64,000 nucleotides of DNA. It comes from Symsagittifera roscoffensis (taxonomy: Eukaryota; Xenacoelomorpha; Acoela; Convolutidae). The DNA lies in assembly GCF_963678635.1 (NCBI RefSeq), contig NC_087062.1:59652084-59716083 (forward strand), given 5' to 3'. This document shows, in pieces, positions 30,801 to 39,513 of the stretch. Each line of letters begins with the position of its first letter. Position 1 is the first letter of the stretch. Under the pieces are notes generated by a model. It had not been told where the DNA came from. It made no database searches and saw only the letters and a list, made by a program, of their open reading frames with translations. The translations under genes and the position numbers were made by a program.

Positions 30801-33800
30801 AATGCGAAAACTGACTCAGTGGTTGTTTCAGTACTCATTTCGATGGCAGTGGCGAGTGTGGTATTGATTGGAGTGCTGGGACTGGTGTACCACAAGTACA
30901 GCAAAAAAGAGCTAGCATTCGTTCCCCCTAAGAGCTCCAGTCGCAAAGTGTCATATGGCTTCGATGGAGCAGACGATGTAAATATATAGTTTCCCTGCTG
31001 ATTTTTACTGCTATTATTGTTCCGACGACAGAAACTAGTGGTCGGAACAATTTTTTTTTTTGAGGTTTGACTTTTATAGTTTTTTTAAGTTCTGTTCATT
31101 TCCTTTGTTAAAAAAGCACGCCTCTCTATCGAACAGCAGAAGTGTGACGATCACGATGAGCATGATCGACTTCTAGTTTCGAAAATGGAGTTTAGTTATT
31201 AGATTTTCCAGCGAGATCCAGTTTTCTCAAATCGGGTTACTTTTGCGAAGCTAGTGTATTAGTACGAACCTTCTTTTTTCAACCTAAGTCACAAATATTG
31301 GTGCGGCTTTTTTTATGGTGCGGCACCCCAATAATGGTGTGGCTCTTTACAGCTTTTTAATAGCATGTGCTTTGACATTCGAATAGTAATAAATTAACAC
31401 AGTTGATGCATTTCTAATTCATCAAACGAACCGAAAAAAGCTATTTGTTTCAAACAACATCACAATAATGAAAACTCGATTTCAGAAATTTTCTAAGTCT
31501 ATATCTCGCATTTTTATGAAAGGCATATATTATACAATGTGGCTTTATGTTTTGCGGTTTTTGTTACATGCAAAGTTGGTGTGGATGCCTTCAGTTTGTT
31601 ATATTCCAAATTATTACTTGTAAAATTGAGTCTATTTGTGTTCGGTGCTACTTTTGCTGAATGGCGTTGGCAATTTATTAACATATGTTCTATAGCTGCT
31701 TTATTTGTGACTAGTGTTTGTCAGTTGTTAAGCTTGAGTGGATAGTGCGTGAGACTCAAAATTTCTTGATTGCAGTAAGTCGCAGATTCGAATCCTACAC
31801 GTAGACGAGTTTTTGTTAATTCTAGGCTTATTTCTACTTTTTCTTATTTCAGTTGATAGAGCTGCTTTTTGATCGTGTTCTCGCAAGTGATTGCGAAGCA
31901 CAGCTTCGCCTCTGTGTTGAAAACGTGTCAATCATAATTTGTTCTCGAAATTAGAAGACTTTTAAGGCCATCTATTTTTGTCTTCGGTTGACTTGAGTCC
32001 TTGACACTTTTCAAACCGGCCATGTTTCTTATTGCGACAGGAACTTTCTGTGCTACTTGCACAACAACCGACTATTCTTGTTTCACTTGTATTTTTTTCA
32101 AACTATTTTTTTCCGGTTATTTCGAGTTGAAATTGCGCTGGCGGAATTTTTCGGTTGCGTTCGTTTTTTTGACACATTTTTGCGTTTCGATTTTTCTCAC
32201 TCAATTTAATAATCACACGAGCGTAGCGTAGCTTAGTGTGATAGTACGATGCAAATTTTTTATAACCTAAGTCGCAAATTAAAGTGCTATTTTTGTGGCA
32301 CTTTTGAATAAGTAGGTTGCATTAGCACTATATGTACATGTGCTTTGACATTTGATAAGTATAAACTTAAGGATTGATGCTTTTTTTAATGCAGCAGATG
32401 AACCGAAAAAAGCTATTTGTTTCATACAACAGTATAATAATTAAAATCCCACTTTAGAAAATTTTCACCTCGATATACTTCGCGAGATTGTTGAAATGCA
32501 TAATCTATACACCATTTGGTCTAATACATTCTAATTTCTTTTATGCAAAGTTAGTGTAGTTGCCTTTAGTCTGTTTAATTCCAAACTTTTAAAATTTGTG
32601 CAAAATTTGAGTTTTTGCATTTTAAAGCTCCTGATTTTTTCTGCTTTCTCGCTCGTGTTTGCGAAGAGCAGCTTCGCCTCTGTGTTTAAATTCGTTTGCG
32701 GAGAAATTAATAATAGTTTAATATGTTTGGGCGAGCTACATCATTTAATTTTTTTTAAATAGCGTGACTCGCTAAACTGTCTTTGCAAATATTGATTCAG
32801 GATAGCTCTCGAAAAATATAGTGTAATGAGAAAAGCGGTTGTTTTTCAGATGGACGAGAAAGAGCTTGCGCGGAAGACTCAAATATATCACTACCAGCAT
32901 CAGAAACGGATGATTGCGTCCATGGACAGAAGGTAAGCTACCGCAATAATCAAGCAACCGTAATAGACGGACGCACTGCAGAAGGCTTATTTCCAAGGTT
33001 TTTGCCGTTGTAATTATACAAAACACGAAAATCGATTTTAGCAGGACGTTTTTACTCAATCTAAGCGTAGTGAAGTCGCAAATAAAAGTGCTCATTTAGT
33101 GGCACTTTTAGTATATTTCAATTTAATCATATTTAAACAATTGTATGGCATATGTTGCTGCTTTTTTGGCTAGTGTTAAGTCCTGTTTGAAAAAAAGTGT
33201 ATTGTGACATGAAAATGTATGGGATGTTGTTTTTCGTTTGTACTACTGTACTGATTTTCAAAAAAATGGTACCATCGGAAAATCCGACTGTTCTTCTTTG
33301 TGACCGCTTATTTCGATAATCTCTTTTCGTTTTTATCCACGGCCTTCGAAAGTTTTAGTAGGAGAATTTTACACCTATTTGTTTTGAATTTTGCTTTTTC
33401 TCAAATATTAAATGCACAAATCTAAGATGAATGTTTCAATCAAAAAGAGCAAATTATTGGGATCTCACCTTATTGAGCGGCTGTTCCCTTAAATTGGTAG
33501 AAAAAAAAGTTATTGCCTCTAAAAAAAGCCCATTTTTGGACATTGTTTGATTTTTAAAAATTTTTGAGTTTAAAATTTTTGGCCTGCTAATTCGGAGATT
33601 AAGTGTTCAACCGATAAAAAGCAGTTATGAGATTCTTACGTGCGCAAGCGGCTATGCCTAGCGTTTCCAAAAAGAATATGGCCTTCCAATTTTTGAAATT
33701 TTGCCCGTTTTTTGGAAATTTTTATTTTTCAAAAACTAACCTGCTGATTCTGATGTTGCTAGTTCATTCATAGTAACATAGTGCGTAGATTTTTCTTTTG

Positions 33801-35180
33801 CAATCTGCTTCACCCTGTTTTCTGTAAAAAGGCTGACATGGACTTTGGAAAACTTCCTTTCAGAATTTTTGTCACTATTGTCGAAAGCTAAAACTAAAAT
33901 TTTGGGTTCAATCTAAAAAATCAGGAACCGAAAATCTTCAATCTGGGCGTGAAAAATAGAGGTTATGTATCATGCTTATGTAGAAAAATTTTATGCATAT
34001 ATGAAAAGTCAGATTTTTTGATCAATTTTTGGAACATTTTTCAATTTTTTTTTGAAAACTACTCAGCCAAATTTTAGATAAAGACTTCAATTAAGAGAGC
34101 GAGTTGTAATTTTCTCTTTTTAATAAGCGGTTAATCTCCTTGTAAGCAGAGAAATACTAGGGATTCGCGTAAAGTCCGTTTTTTCAGTGCAAAATATGAT
34201 TTTATAAAAAAAAGAACAGGTAGATCCATCATTAGCTGGGCCACTAATTACTTCCAAGTCGTGGCGCAGATGCAAGGACGTGAGGTTCCTAACGAACAGG
34301 TCGGGTCTTCAAATCCGGAAGATTTAAATTTTTTTGTTCGAGTTTTTGCTTCATAACATTAGCAATTTGATAGAAACTGTAACTGGTTTATTGGTGGCTA
34401 GTGTTAGTGAAAATACAAGCGGTCGAAGCGCAGCTTCACCTCTGTGTGAGAATGTTGCGTTTATTTTGTTCGTCGTTAATAGGCGATCGGACGAAGACGA
34501 GCAGCAGAGCAAAGATGGGTCACAGAAGGGTGACGATGCACTGTTGCTGGACAAAGCGGTCCCCTCCGTTGCGGAAGGAGAGAAAGGAAAAGCTAATTGG
34601 TCTGCACGGGAAGAGGACAACGGTCTGAAGAGCTCACTGTTGCGCATGCGCAGTCAGGGATCTGTGGGCAATGGATCGGGATATCCTATGGGAGATAGTG
34701 TGACTGGATCAGACCAGGAAACTTGGAAGAAATCGAAGGGTGGAGTTGGAATGCGCGAGTGGAGTCAGCAGCACCGTTCGCTCGACATGGGCCGCCGAGA
34801 GCGAGAGATCGAGTACGAGGAAGTCACTCGTGACCTGGACGTCAATGTGGACTTCACAGTGTACGAATGTCCTGGACTGGCACCGGTAAGTCATACCATT
34901 GGCAATCTGAGATACGCTTATTTGGAAGTTCTATGAAATATTTCGTTTCTTTCCAAACTTATTTGAGTTTACTTCAAGTGGAATGTTAATATAGGATGTG
35001 CATATTCATTGAAAGCTGTGTTTATCTTTTGAGAGATGTTTTTTAAGAGTAATGAACGTATTTATGCTTGTCTATGTGTTAAAGAGTGGAGAGATGGAAG
35101 TGAGAAACCCGATGTTCGACAACCCAGAAGATCTCTATGCATGTGCGACCACTGATGAAGAAGAGGAGGAAGAGGAATAG
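18852..35180 (+). CDS. NPDC1: NPDC1-like gene (neural proliferation, differentiation and control 1 homologue)
   Basis: Eight exons with matching phases give 1179 coding bases (392 residues): 18852-18860, 18930-19176, 29931-30011, 30351-30393, 30761-30977, 32850-32932, 34483-34885, 35085-35180. The order is signal peptide, Cys-rich luminal module (CGAMGRQPCNAA, CGPCINGFVQ), one membrane span (VVVSVLISMAVASVVLIG), then a cytoplasmic tail. Three tail signatures identify the family: YHYQHQKRM, FTVYECPGLAP and GEMEVRNPMFDN; vertebrate NPDC1 carries near-identical motifs in the same order. NPDC1 proteins are single-pass neuronal membrane proteins linked to growth control and vesicles. This one is somewhat longer than the human protein because the exon at 34,483 is expanded. 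The exon 4 donor and exon 5 acceptor are the weakest boundaries. Confidence 0.88.
18930..19176 (+). CDS. NPDC1: NPDC1-like exon 2: signal peptide and Cys-rich module
   Basis: Encodes the hydrophobic ICLLLCLVSIVQF signal core and the Cys-rich N-terminal module with six or more cysteines (DECVDYTVCG, QPCNAA, ASCGPCINGF, RICRR). This pattern, C-x5-C...C...C-G-P-C...C, resembles the vertebrate NPDC1 N-terminus. It ends with the donor GTAAGT at 19,177 in phase 1. Confidence 0.85.
19177..22160. other. NPDC1-like intron, left part: no gene
   Basis: Contains no convincing exon. A stem-loop with 11-base arms lies at 20,006-20,033 (GTAACGATTGT / ACAATCGTTAC). The 19,880-20,480 part is less AT-rich than its surroundings and may be an old insertion, but no ends are visible. 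Confidence 0.4.
22165..23225 (+). repeat. Degenerate tandem array, ~80-150-bp units
   Basis: The phrase CGAATCGGTTCACGAAAA recurs in diverged form near 22,285, 22,371, 22,452, 22,603, 22,740, 22,815, 22,895, 23,027 and 23,109. Between copies are related phrases such as CAAGCTATGAAACTT and ATTTCAAGTTATTTCAT. About nine units of irregular length. It lies wholly in the NPDC1-like second intron. Confidence 0.7.
24465..25090 (+). repeat. ~160-bp tandem repeats (array 1)
   Basis: The block CTGAGATTTTGGGTTCAAT occurs at 24,510 and 24,669 and, diverged, at 24,829 and 24,991, a period of 159-162 bases. Each unit also holds a GAAAACTACC block before it and a CGGCTACACCC-like block after it. Related arrays occur at 33.55-34.1 and 38.65-39.2 kb. 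The array is followed 400 bases later by a hairpin-tail copy, as is the one at 38.65 kb, so both may be parts of one element. Confidence 0.75.
25478..25512 (+). repeat. Hairpin-tail repeat, copy 2
   Basis: TCGCAAGTGGTACGAATCTC followed by CGCTTTGCCTATGTG. The upstream 200 bases match the sequence before the copy at 39,479, including a CTTTAGCTGG/CTTTAACTGG block. Confidence 0.75.
25620..25730 (-). mobile_element. LINE reverse transcriptase fragment
   Basis: The - strand encodes MEFAATAKTGFTVSTGVPQG followed by SVLVPQLFPIYK. The GVPQGS-(V/L)-L-x-P motif is RT motif B of non-LTR retrotransposons. The fragment ends abruptly on both sides. It is antisense to the NPDC1-like gene. Confidence 0.75.
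26695..27048 (+). mobile_element. tRNA-headed SINE-like element ending in a hairpin tail
   Basis: The left part (GCAGTGGTAATGC then AGTTCGATTTC) resembles the A and B boxes of a tRNA-type RNA polymerase III promoter; the right end is the hairpin tail at 27,010-27,046 (CGCAAGTGATGCGAAGCTCC and CTTTGCCTCTGTGTT). Other elements with the same layout lie at 31.7, 34.25 and 37.4 kb. Confidence 0.6.
27402..27831. mobile_element. hAT deletion derivative (MITE) with perfect 8-bp target duplication
   Basis: 430 bases bounded by CAGGGTTGGCA and its reverse complement TGCCAACCCTG. The flanks 27,394-27,401 and 27,832-27,839 are both CTTTGCAG, an exact 8-bp duplication, the length typical of the hAT superfamily. 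Internal AT-rich subterminal repeats (TTATTT/AAATAA) are present. The - strand at 27,540-27,660 encodes FFKPIAVSLDKLQSDKS and YGKL, which resembles the PIAxALDxLQ region of hAT transposases, so it derives from an autonomous parent. Confidence 0.9.
28391..29834. mobile_element. Compound Tc1/mariner-like palindromic MITE (two units)
   Basis: Ends are CAGTGCTGAT and ATCAGCACTG, each flanked by TA, matching the ends and TA target of Tc1-like transposons. Unit 1 (28,391 to about 29,105) is a near-complete palindrome with arms of about 350 bases around a 20-base centre near 28,740. Unit 2 (about 29,106-29,834) is a second diverged palindrome that begins CAGGCTGATTTAAATTATCC inside the right terminus of unit 1. 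No transposase is encoded. Confidence 0.8.
29931..30011 (+). CDS. NPDC1: NPDC1-like exon 3 (acidic luminal linker)
   Basis: 81 bases between the acceptor ATGTTTAG and the donor GTATGT, phase 1 on both sides. It encodes LKPTDRNIGDDILTEADDG and TTMIKRAP, corresponding to the acidic IDxL region after the Cys module in vertebrate homologues. The preceding intron is about 10.75 kb and full of repeats. Confidence 0.75.
30351..30393 (+). CDS. NPDC1: NPDC1-like exon 4 (luminal linker; right boundary uncertain)
   Basis: Acceptor CTTTTTTAG at 30,350, phase 1. The frame reads YSDNTHMYLTASEE and stays open to a TAG at 30,440. Possible donors are at 30,370, 30,394 and 30,439; only the first two give the phase 2 needed for the best acceptor of exon 5. 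I used 30,394 (GTCATT), which is weak. Confidence 0.45.
30761..30977 (+). CDS. NPDC1: NPDC1-like exon 5: transmembrane segment
   Basis: Contains the membrane span DSVVVSVLISMAVASVVLIG followed by the cytoplasmic stop-transfer HKYSKKEL and a Ser/Lys-rich juxtamembrane part ending GFDGADD. The donor GTAAAT is at 30,978 in phase 0. The left boundary could also be at 30,785 (CAG acceptor, phase 0). Confidence 0.75.
31240..31922 (+). mobile_element. SINE-like element with tRNA-like segment and hairpin tail
   Basis: A segment at 31,735-31,805 contains a tRNA-like A box (GAGTGGATAGTGCG) and B box (GATTCGAATCC). It is followed by CTAGGCTTATTTCTACTTTT and the tail at 31,881-31,919 with a perfect GCGAAGC-ACA-GCTTCGC stem. 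The 31,240-31,570 part shares blocks (AACCTAAGTC, CATGTGCTTTGACATT) with 32,213-32,560, so the family is longer than the tRNA part. Confidence 0.65.
32213..32687 (+). mobile_element. Second copy of the 31.2-kb repeat, ending in a hairpin tail
   Basis: Shares AACCTAAGTCGCAAAT, CATGTGCTTTGACATT and ACCGAAAAAAGCTATTTGTT with 31,290-31,450. It ends with GTTTGCGAAGAGCAGCTTCG and CCTCTGTGTT at 32,650-32,687, about 160 bases before exon 6 of the NPDC1-like gene. The tRNA-like part is missing. A further fragment lies at 33,060-33,190. Confidence 0.65.
32850..32932 (+). CDS. NPDC1: NPDC1-like exon 6: YHYQHQ motif
   Basis: Clear polypyrimidine tract and TTTTTCAG acceptor, donor GTAAGC, phase 0 in and 2 out. 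Encodes MDEKELARKTQIYHYQHQKR and MIASMDR, the first conserved cytoplasmic block of the NPDC1 family. Confidence 0.9.
33550..34100 (+). repeat. ~160-bp tandem repeats (array 2)
   Basis: Diverged copies of the TCTGAGATTTTGGGTTCAAT unit near 33,592, 33,747, 33,896 and 34,068. Same family as the arrays at 24.5 and 38.7 kb and also in sense orientation of the NPDC1-like gene. Confidence 0.6.
34250..34450 (+). mobile_element. SINE-like element whose tail abuts exon 7
   Basis: tRNA-like head at 34,256-34,325 (GTGGCGCAGATGC as A box, TCTTCAAATCC as B box) and a hairpin tail at 34,413-34,448 (GGTCGAAGCGCAGCTTCACC, TCTGTGTG). Only about 34 bases separate the tail from the acceptor of exon 7 of the NPDC1-like gene. 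Confidence 0.65.
34483..34885 (+). CDS. NPDC1: NPDC1-like exon 7: expanded acidic/polar tail and FTVYECPGLAP motif
   Basis: 403 bases, phase 2 in and 0 out, donor GTAAGT at 34,886. The first ~110 codons are polar and low-complexity with acidic and Gly/Ser stretches, probably disordered; the end is NVDFTVYECPGLAP, the family signature. The first part is much longer than in vertebrate homologues. A repeat tail (see 34,413) lies directly before the acceptor. Confidence 0.9.
35085..35180 (+). CDS. NPDC1: NPDC1-like last exon: GEMEVRNPMFDN and acidic C-terminus
   Basis: Acceptor GTTAAAG in phase 0; encodes SGEMEVRNPMFDNPEDLYA and an acidic run of seven Glu before the stop at 35,180. The poly-Glu tail replaces the Pro/Ala-rich end of the mammalian protein. 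Confidence 0.9.
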   Translation, partial: SGEMEVRNPMFDNPEDLYACATTDEEEEEEE

Positions 35181-35619
35181 ATAGACTGAAGTTCATTATA
35201 TTTTATTATACCTCAACAATCATTGACTCACTCATACTAATTAATCGCACATTAATCTTTGTTTCCCTCAGACCGAAGACAAACAAACTTCTATCCTCAA
35301 ATTTCTCGTTGTATATTGTTTTCCTACCACCTGGGGTTTCCCATGCTGGAATCTTAATTGAGAACAATAATACTGATTATTATGTATATAGGATCTTGAT
35401 TAGCTAGCACTTAAAGCGGGTGAAAGGAAAACGCATGCAATCAGCTTTAGACCGCCAGAGGTGGACATATGAAATTTCAAGTTGTCGATATCGAAGCATT
35501 GAAGTTTACCGAGAGAGCTTAGCATTTACACGAACTATTTCCAGCTCCATAAGAAGTTTTAAAGCTCATCTGTATGATGCGGTTGTTACTGCAACAGGGC
35601 TGGTTTAAATGTACAAGTA

Positions 35620-35625
35620 AATAAA
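35620..35625 (+). terminator. Polyadenylation signal AATAAA of the NPDC1-like gene
   Basis: AATAAA lies 440 bases after the stop codon and is followed by T-rich sequence. The 3' untranslated region would therefore span about 35,181-35,650; the short open frame in it at 35,420 is not supported as a gene. Confidence 0.6.
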
Positions 35626-35649
35626 GTTTTAAATCTTCAGTTTTGAAAA

Positions 35650-37100
35650 ATGTCTACGAGACAACTTGATTTGTTGTGTCCGCTTTTGTGTATCCTTGCA
35701 AGCTAACTTCTTAATCGTGTTTAACCCTGCTCGTACTACTTAAAACATTGTGCAATATAGTTTTAATTATTTATGTTTACAAATTATTAGCCTAATTAAA
35801 AGCGAAAGTTTAGTGCAACTGTGTAAATATTTGATTCAAAGTTCTGTACAATTTCCATAGAACTCACCATTCCTTTTAACATTCCCCAAGCCCCAGCAGA
35901 TCATTTCTCAGTAAACCATAATAACTGGTTTGCCATCAATCATTGTTGGTTTCACAGTAATGAAGTGCTCATCGATCAAAAAATATTTTGCGCTGGTTCA
36001 CAAAATAACACCAATTATCGTTCTTACAATAAGATCTACCATACGATAAAAAAAATAATTCAAACTGCAAAGCTAATGTTTTTTTTTGTCTGATTTTAGC
36101 CTTAAGCTTCATGAATGTTAAAGAAGATGCAAATGCCGAAGAAAAAGGATGGTACGATATCGACCTCCGATACTTGAGAGCCCTCGTGTCGTGATGCGAA
36201 ATTTCTCAGCACCATTTTTTTTTTGAAATTACATGTACATTACGTTTTAATCGGCACAATCCTCTAAGATAGATGATCTCGTTTGATGTGGTTTGAAGTA
36301 TCCTATCATACAAGATTGACGGCTGGAATTCTAGTGCAAGTTTTTGTGCATAGTTTTCAACGGGAAACTTTCATCCTAACAAAATTGTCGTCGGAGTTAG
36401 CATCCTCGTTTTTAAGTTGCTGGTCGAAATGAACTCTTACCTACCTAGGTAGCGTTTTTTTCTAGGATCTATTTGTTTACTGACAAACTTTTGTGCTATA
36501 ATGCTACCTATATTTGAAAGGTGAAACTATACAAAAGATCTAGGTGGATGAACACTGGAACATACTTTTTTCCAAGGCATTGTTTAGTCATTCAAGCAAA
36601 GCTCGTCAAAAGGGTGCTTTGTTTCGGAGAACGCTCGTACACAGCTTAATTTAAGATCCCAAGCTGTTCAATGGAAAGCTTAAGATTTTCAGCTCTTAAG
36701 TTTTCCTCAACGAAAAAGAAATAGAAAAAATTAAGGTAAATCTAACTCAGCTGTAAGTTAGAGCTAGAAGAATTATGAATTGCAACACAAAAATTTTTCG
36801 AGATCTTTCTGTTGGGAAAACTTATATGATGACCTAGCTAAGATCTTTAACTTTCCTCTGTGACGAAGCACTCCATTCTTGAACGCAACATTTTTGATGT
36901 TTTCTAATCCGATTAAATATCGTAGGTGTCGTAGGTTTTGCTTTACTGCTGTCTTAACATTCAATTGTCTTTTGCGGGGTGTTTTTTTGAAAAGGAACTT
37001 AATTCAAACAAGTCGAAACAAAGATAAGATAAATTGTAATTCTATTTTTTTGCGAAAATTTTTTCTTACAGCTTTTTTTCTGAATTTTGGTCAGCTAATT
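35650..37100. other. Intergenic region; one possible orphan exon
   Basis: AT-rich with no gene except the possible terminal exon at 36,100-36,194. Short open frames at 36,773-37,124 have no motif and fall in T-rich sequence. Confidence 0.35.
36100..36194 (+). CDS. Possible orphan terminal exon, 30 codons
   Basis: A good acceptor (TTTTTTTTGTCTGATTTTAG) precedes an open frame that reads LSFMNVKEDANAEEKGWYDI, then DLRYLRALVS and a stop. The mix of residues looks like real protein, unlike the surrounding AT-rich shadows. Phase 1 at entry does not fit the NPDC1-like exon 7 donor (phase 0), so it is not an obvious alternative end of that gene. No upstream exon was found. Confidence 0.3.
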
Positions 37101-37108
37101 TGCGTTGC

Positions 37109-37130
37109 ATCGCAAGTAGTGTGAAACTGT
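37109..37130 (+). repeat. Hairpin-tail repeat, truncated copy
   Basis: ATCGCAAGTAGTGTGAAACTG, then the similarity ends. It matches the left half of the consensus tail. Confidence 0.5.
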
Positions 37131-37269
37131 ATTGAGAAAATTTTAATTTGACTGACATTTTTAGAAAGAATATTGATTTTTTTGGTTCAATTGCTGAGTT
37201 TTAACACAACTTACATTTTAAGTGAACATTTTAGTTATGAAATCTGGCTTTTTTCTAATCATTGTATTT

Positions 37270-37625
37270 ACTTTACACTTTCGAGTTTTAGCGATCGTAG
37301 TGTGTTAGTACAAACCTTTTTTCTTATCTAACTTGCAAATATAAGTGATCATTTGATGCCACTTTTGCTATGATCACGATCTGTAGCATTGGAAATTACA
37401 TAGTATATGCACTCTGCTTTGTGGCTAGTGTTTGTAAACTTTTAAGCGTCCGTGGCTGAGTGCTAGTGCGTGAGATTAAGAATATCTGGTTTCATGTGCG
37501 ATTACGACACGTTGCCGAAGTTTAACTAATTTTAGGTTTATTTCTACTTTTTCTCATTTGACTTCATTTGACTTTTCTTTTTGTCTTCTGGCAAGTGTTT
37601 GCGGACCGCAGCTTTGCCTCTGTTC
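37270..37625 (+). mobile_element. SINE-like element with tRNA-like head and hairpin tail
   Basis: The tRNA-like part at 37,440-37,505 (GTGGCTGAGTGC A box; GGTTTCATGTGCGATT diverged B box) is followed by TTTTAGGTTTATTTCTACTT and the tail at 37,588-37,624. The same TTTATTTCTACTTTTTCTCA segment occurs in the 31.7-kb element, which confirms common origin. The 37,280-37,440 part is shared with 31,240-31,450. Confidence 0.65.
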
Positions 37626-38649
37626 ACTACGGTAAGTTTTGCGAAGTGTGCGTGCGTTGCCAAAGTTATTTGGTATGAAAGCAATGATTTTGTCATTTAG
37701 TTAATTGTCTTTGATTGTGTTAACATGAATAAAATAAATGGCTTATCTAAAACAGTTGTTAAATTGGGATCGAAGTTTATTTTGACATAATGCTTCAAAT
37801 ATTGTTTGTAAATTGCTGCATCAGCGAAGTTTTTTCCGGAAACAATTTGTTCCGTTCAAAACAATTTAGTGTATGAATCTTGAAACAGGTTACTTTGCAA
37901 AAAAGACCATTTGTTTTGAAACCTGAAAAATAAAAAAAAGTTATTTTTTGCTGGGCTATTGGCGAACTTTTGAAACCTTTTGAATTACTGATATTATGTT
38001 AAAAACTGCATAGGTTATTAATAGGTTATTAGACTTGCGTGAGCTAGAGTCTTGTAACTAAAAACTAGTCTTTTTTCCAGTGAATTTTTTTTATTTACAC
38101 TTGCGATTACCAAGCATTATCAAATCGGAATGTAGACTTTTTTGTGTTTAACAATTAGTTTAGCAAAATCAGTTGAAGTTTTTTCGATGCTGCTATTACT
38201 TGTGATGCTGCTGTGCTGACTTGATCAATTTCATGAAAATTAAAAATTAACTACTGGCTACTAGGTTGGTACTCGTATTCAGGGTAGTTTCTTGGGGACT
38301 TCTTAAAGTTTTACAAAAAAAATGTTTTTTTCTCGGTTCAACTGGTGTATGCTCAAAGATTATCGGCCTTGTTTACGCTTCATACGGTTTTCTTAATTGA
38401 AATGTTTTAAATGGCATGTTTGCCTAGAATTCCTGCTTGATAAAACAGGTATTACGAAAGTGTATGGGATTGGGTTTTTTATTTCAGTTTTTCGCTAACA
38501 TTTTTGTGACCGATTTACAAGAAAGTATATCCATAGAAAGACCGCCTGCATTCTTGTAAGACTGCTCACTTCTGTGATCTCCTTTTGCTTTATCTTTTTG
38601 TCTACAGCCTTCAAAAAAGTCTATGGGTTGATTGTTTGACCGATGTTTT

Positions 38650-39200
38650 TGATTTTTCTTCTTTTCTCGAAAACTTATCTGCCAACAGGTTCTTAGATCA
38701 ATGGAGATAATGGGTAGTGAAAAACTCCCATGTTTTAGCGGCCACTCACAATTTTTACAGAATAAGTTATCGTCCTCCGAAATGTCAAAATACCCTCCCA
38801 TATCTGAGATTTTGGGTTCAATCCAAAAAATGGGTTGATGGAAACTGTTTTGCTTACGCAAATGAGCCCTATTTTTTGTCAGAAAAAACTATGGCCCTAG
38901 GACAAATCAAAATTTTATTTTTTTCATCGTGTTTTGAAAATTTTTGACGTTTTTAGAAAACTACCCTGCAAAACCTTGGTTTTTGGGTTCCAACGAAATC
39001 TTTGCTTGAGAGAATTTCATCTGCAAAAGTGGCTACGCCCAATTTTTTTTTGAACAAATTGCTATGGTTCTTGAAAACGTCAACTTTCTGATTTGTTCAC
39101 CGTTTTTTGGATGTTTGATAACTATCCTGTCTAATCTGATATCATAAGGTTTAATCGACACAACAGGTAATCGGAAGCTTAAGTTATAATCTGCTACGCC
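38650..39200 (+). repeat. ~160-bp tandem repeats (array 3)
   Basis: Copies of the CTGAGATTTTGGGTTCAAT unit at 38,803, about 38,972 and about 39,137. Followed by the same 3' sequence and hairpin tail (39,479-39,513) as array 1. Confidence 0.7.
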
Positions 39201-39478
39201 CAGTTGCTTTCAGAAAGAAGTTATGGCCTGCAAACCAGTGAAAATTTTGAAGTTTTTTGGAAAACAACTAAGGTTTTGGGTTAAGTGCAATTTTTGAAGT
39301 TACGGATTTCGTTCCACATCACTTAAAAAATAACAAATTCATAAAAACCGAAACACGTACCTCCAGCTTTAACTGGGCCCTAGGTGTCCTTCACCGTGAC
39401 ATGCGAAATTTTTCGTTCACCAATTTTCTTTCAACATATTAATCTCTTTCGACTTATATTTTTTATGGTTGAATTGTA

Positions 39479-39513
39479 TCGCAAGTGGTGCGAAGCTCGG
39501 CTTCACCTCTGTA
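39479..39513 (+). repeat. Hairpin-tail repeat, intergenic copy
   Basis: TCGCAAGTGGTGCGAAGCTC and GGCTTCACCTCTGTA. Left flank matches that of the copy at 25,478. Confidence 0.8.

Noticed and set aside
31728-31805. Functional tRNA gene
   Set aside because: A and B boxes are present, but acceptor and anticodon stems do not pair; it is the head of a SINE.
31880-31922. Helitron 3' end (hairpin followed by CTRR)
   Set aside because: The hairpin fits but the bases after it are CTCTGTGTT and not CTRR, and no TC start was found; kept only as an unclassified tail.
35420-35608. 62-codon frame after the NPDC1-like stop
   Set aside because: It lies between the stop and the AATAAA signal, so it is 3' untranslated sequence.
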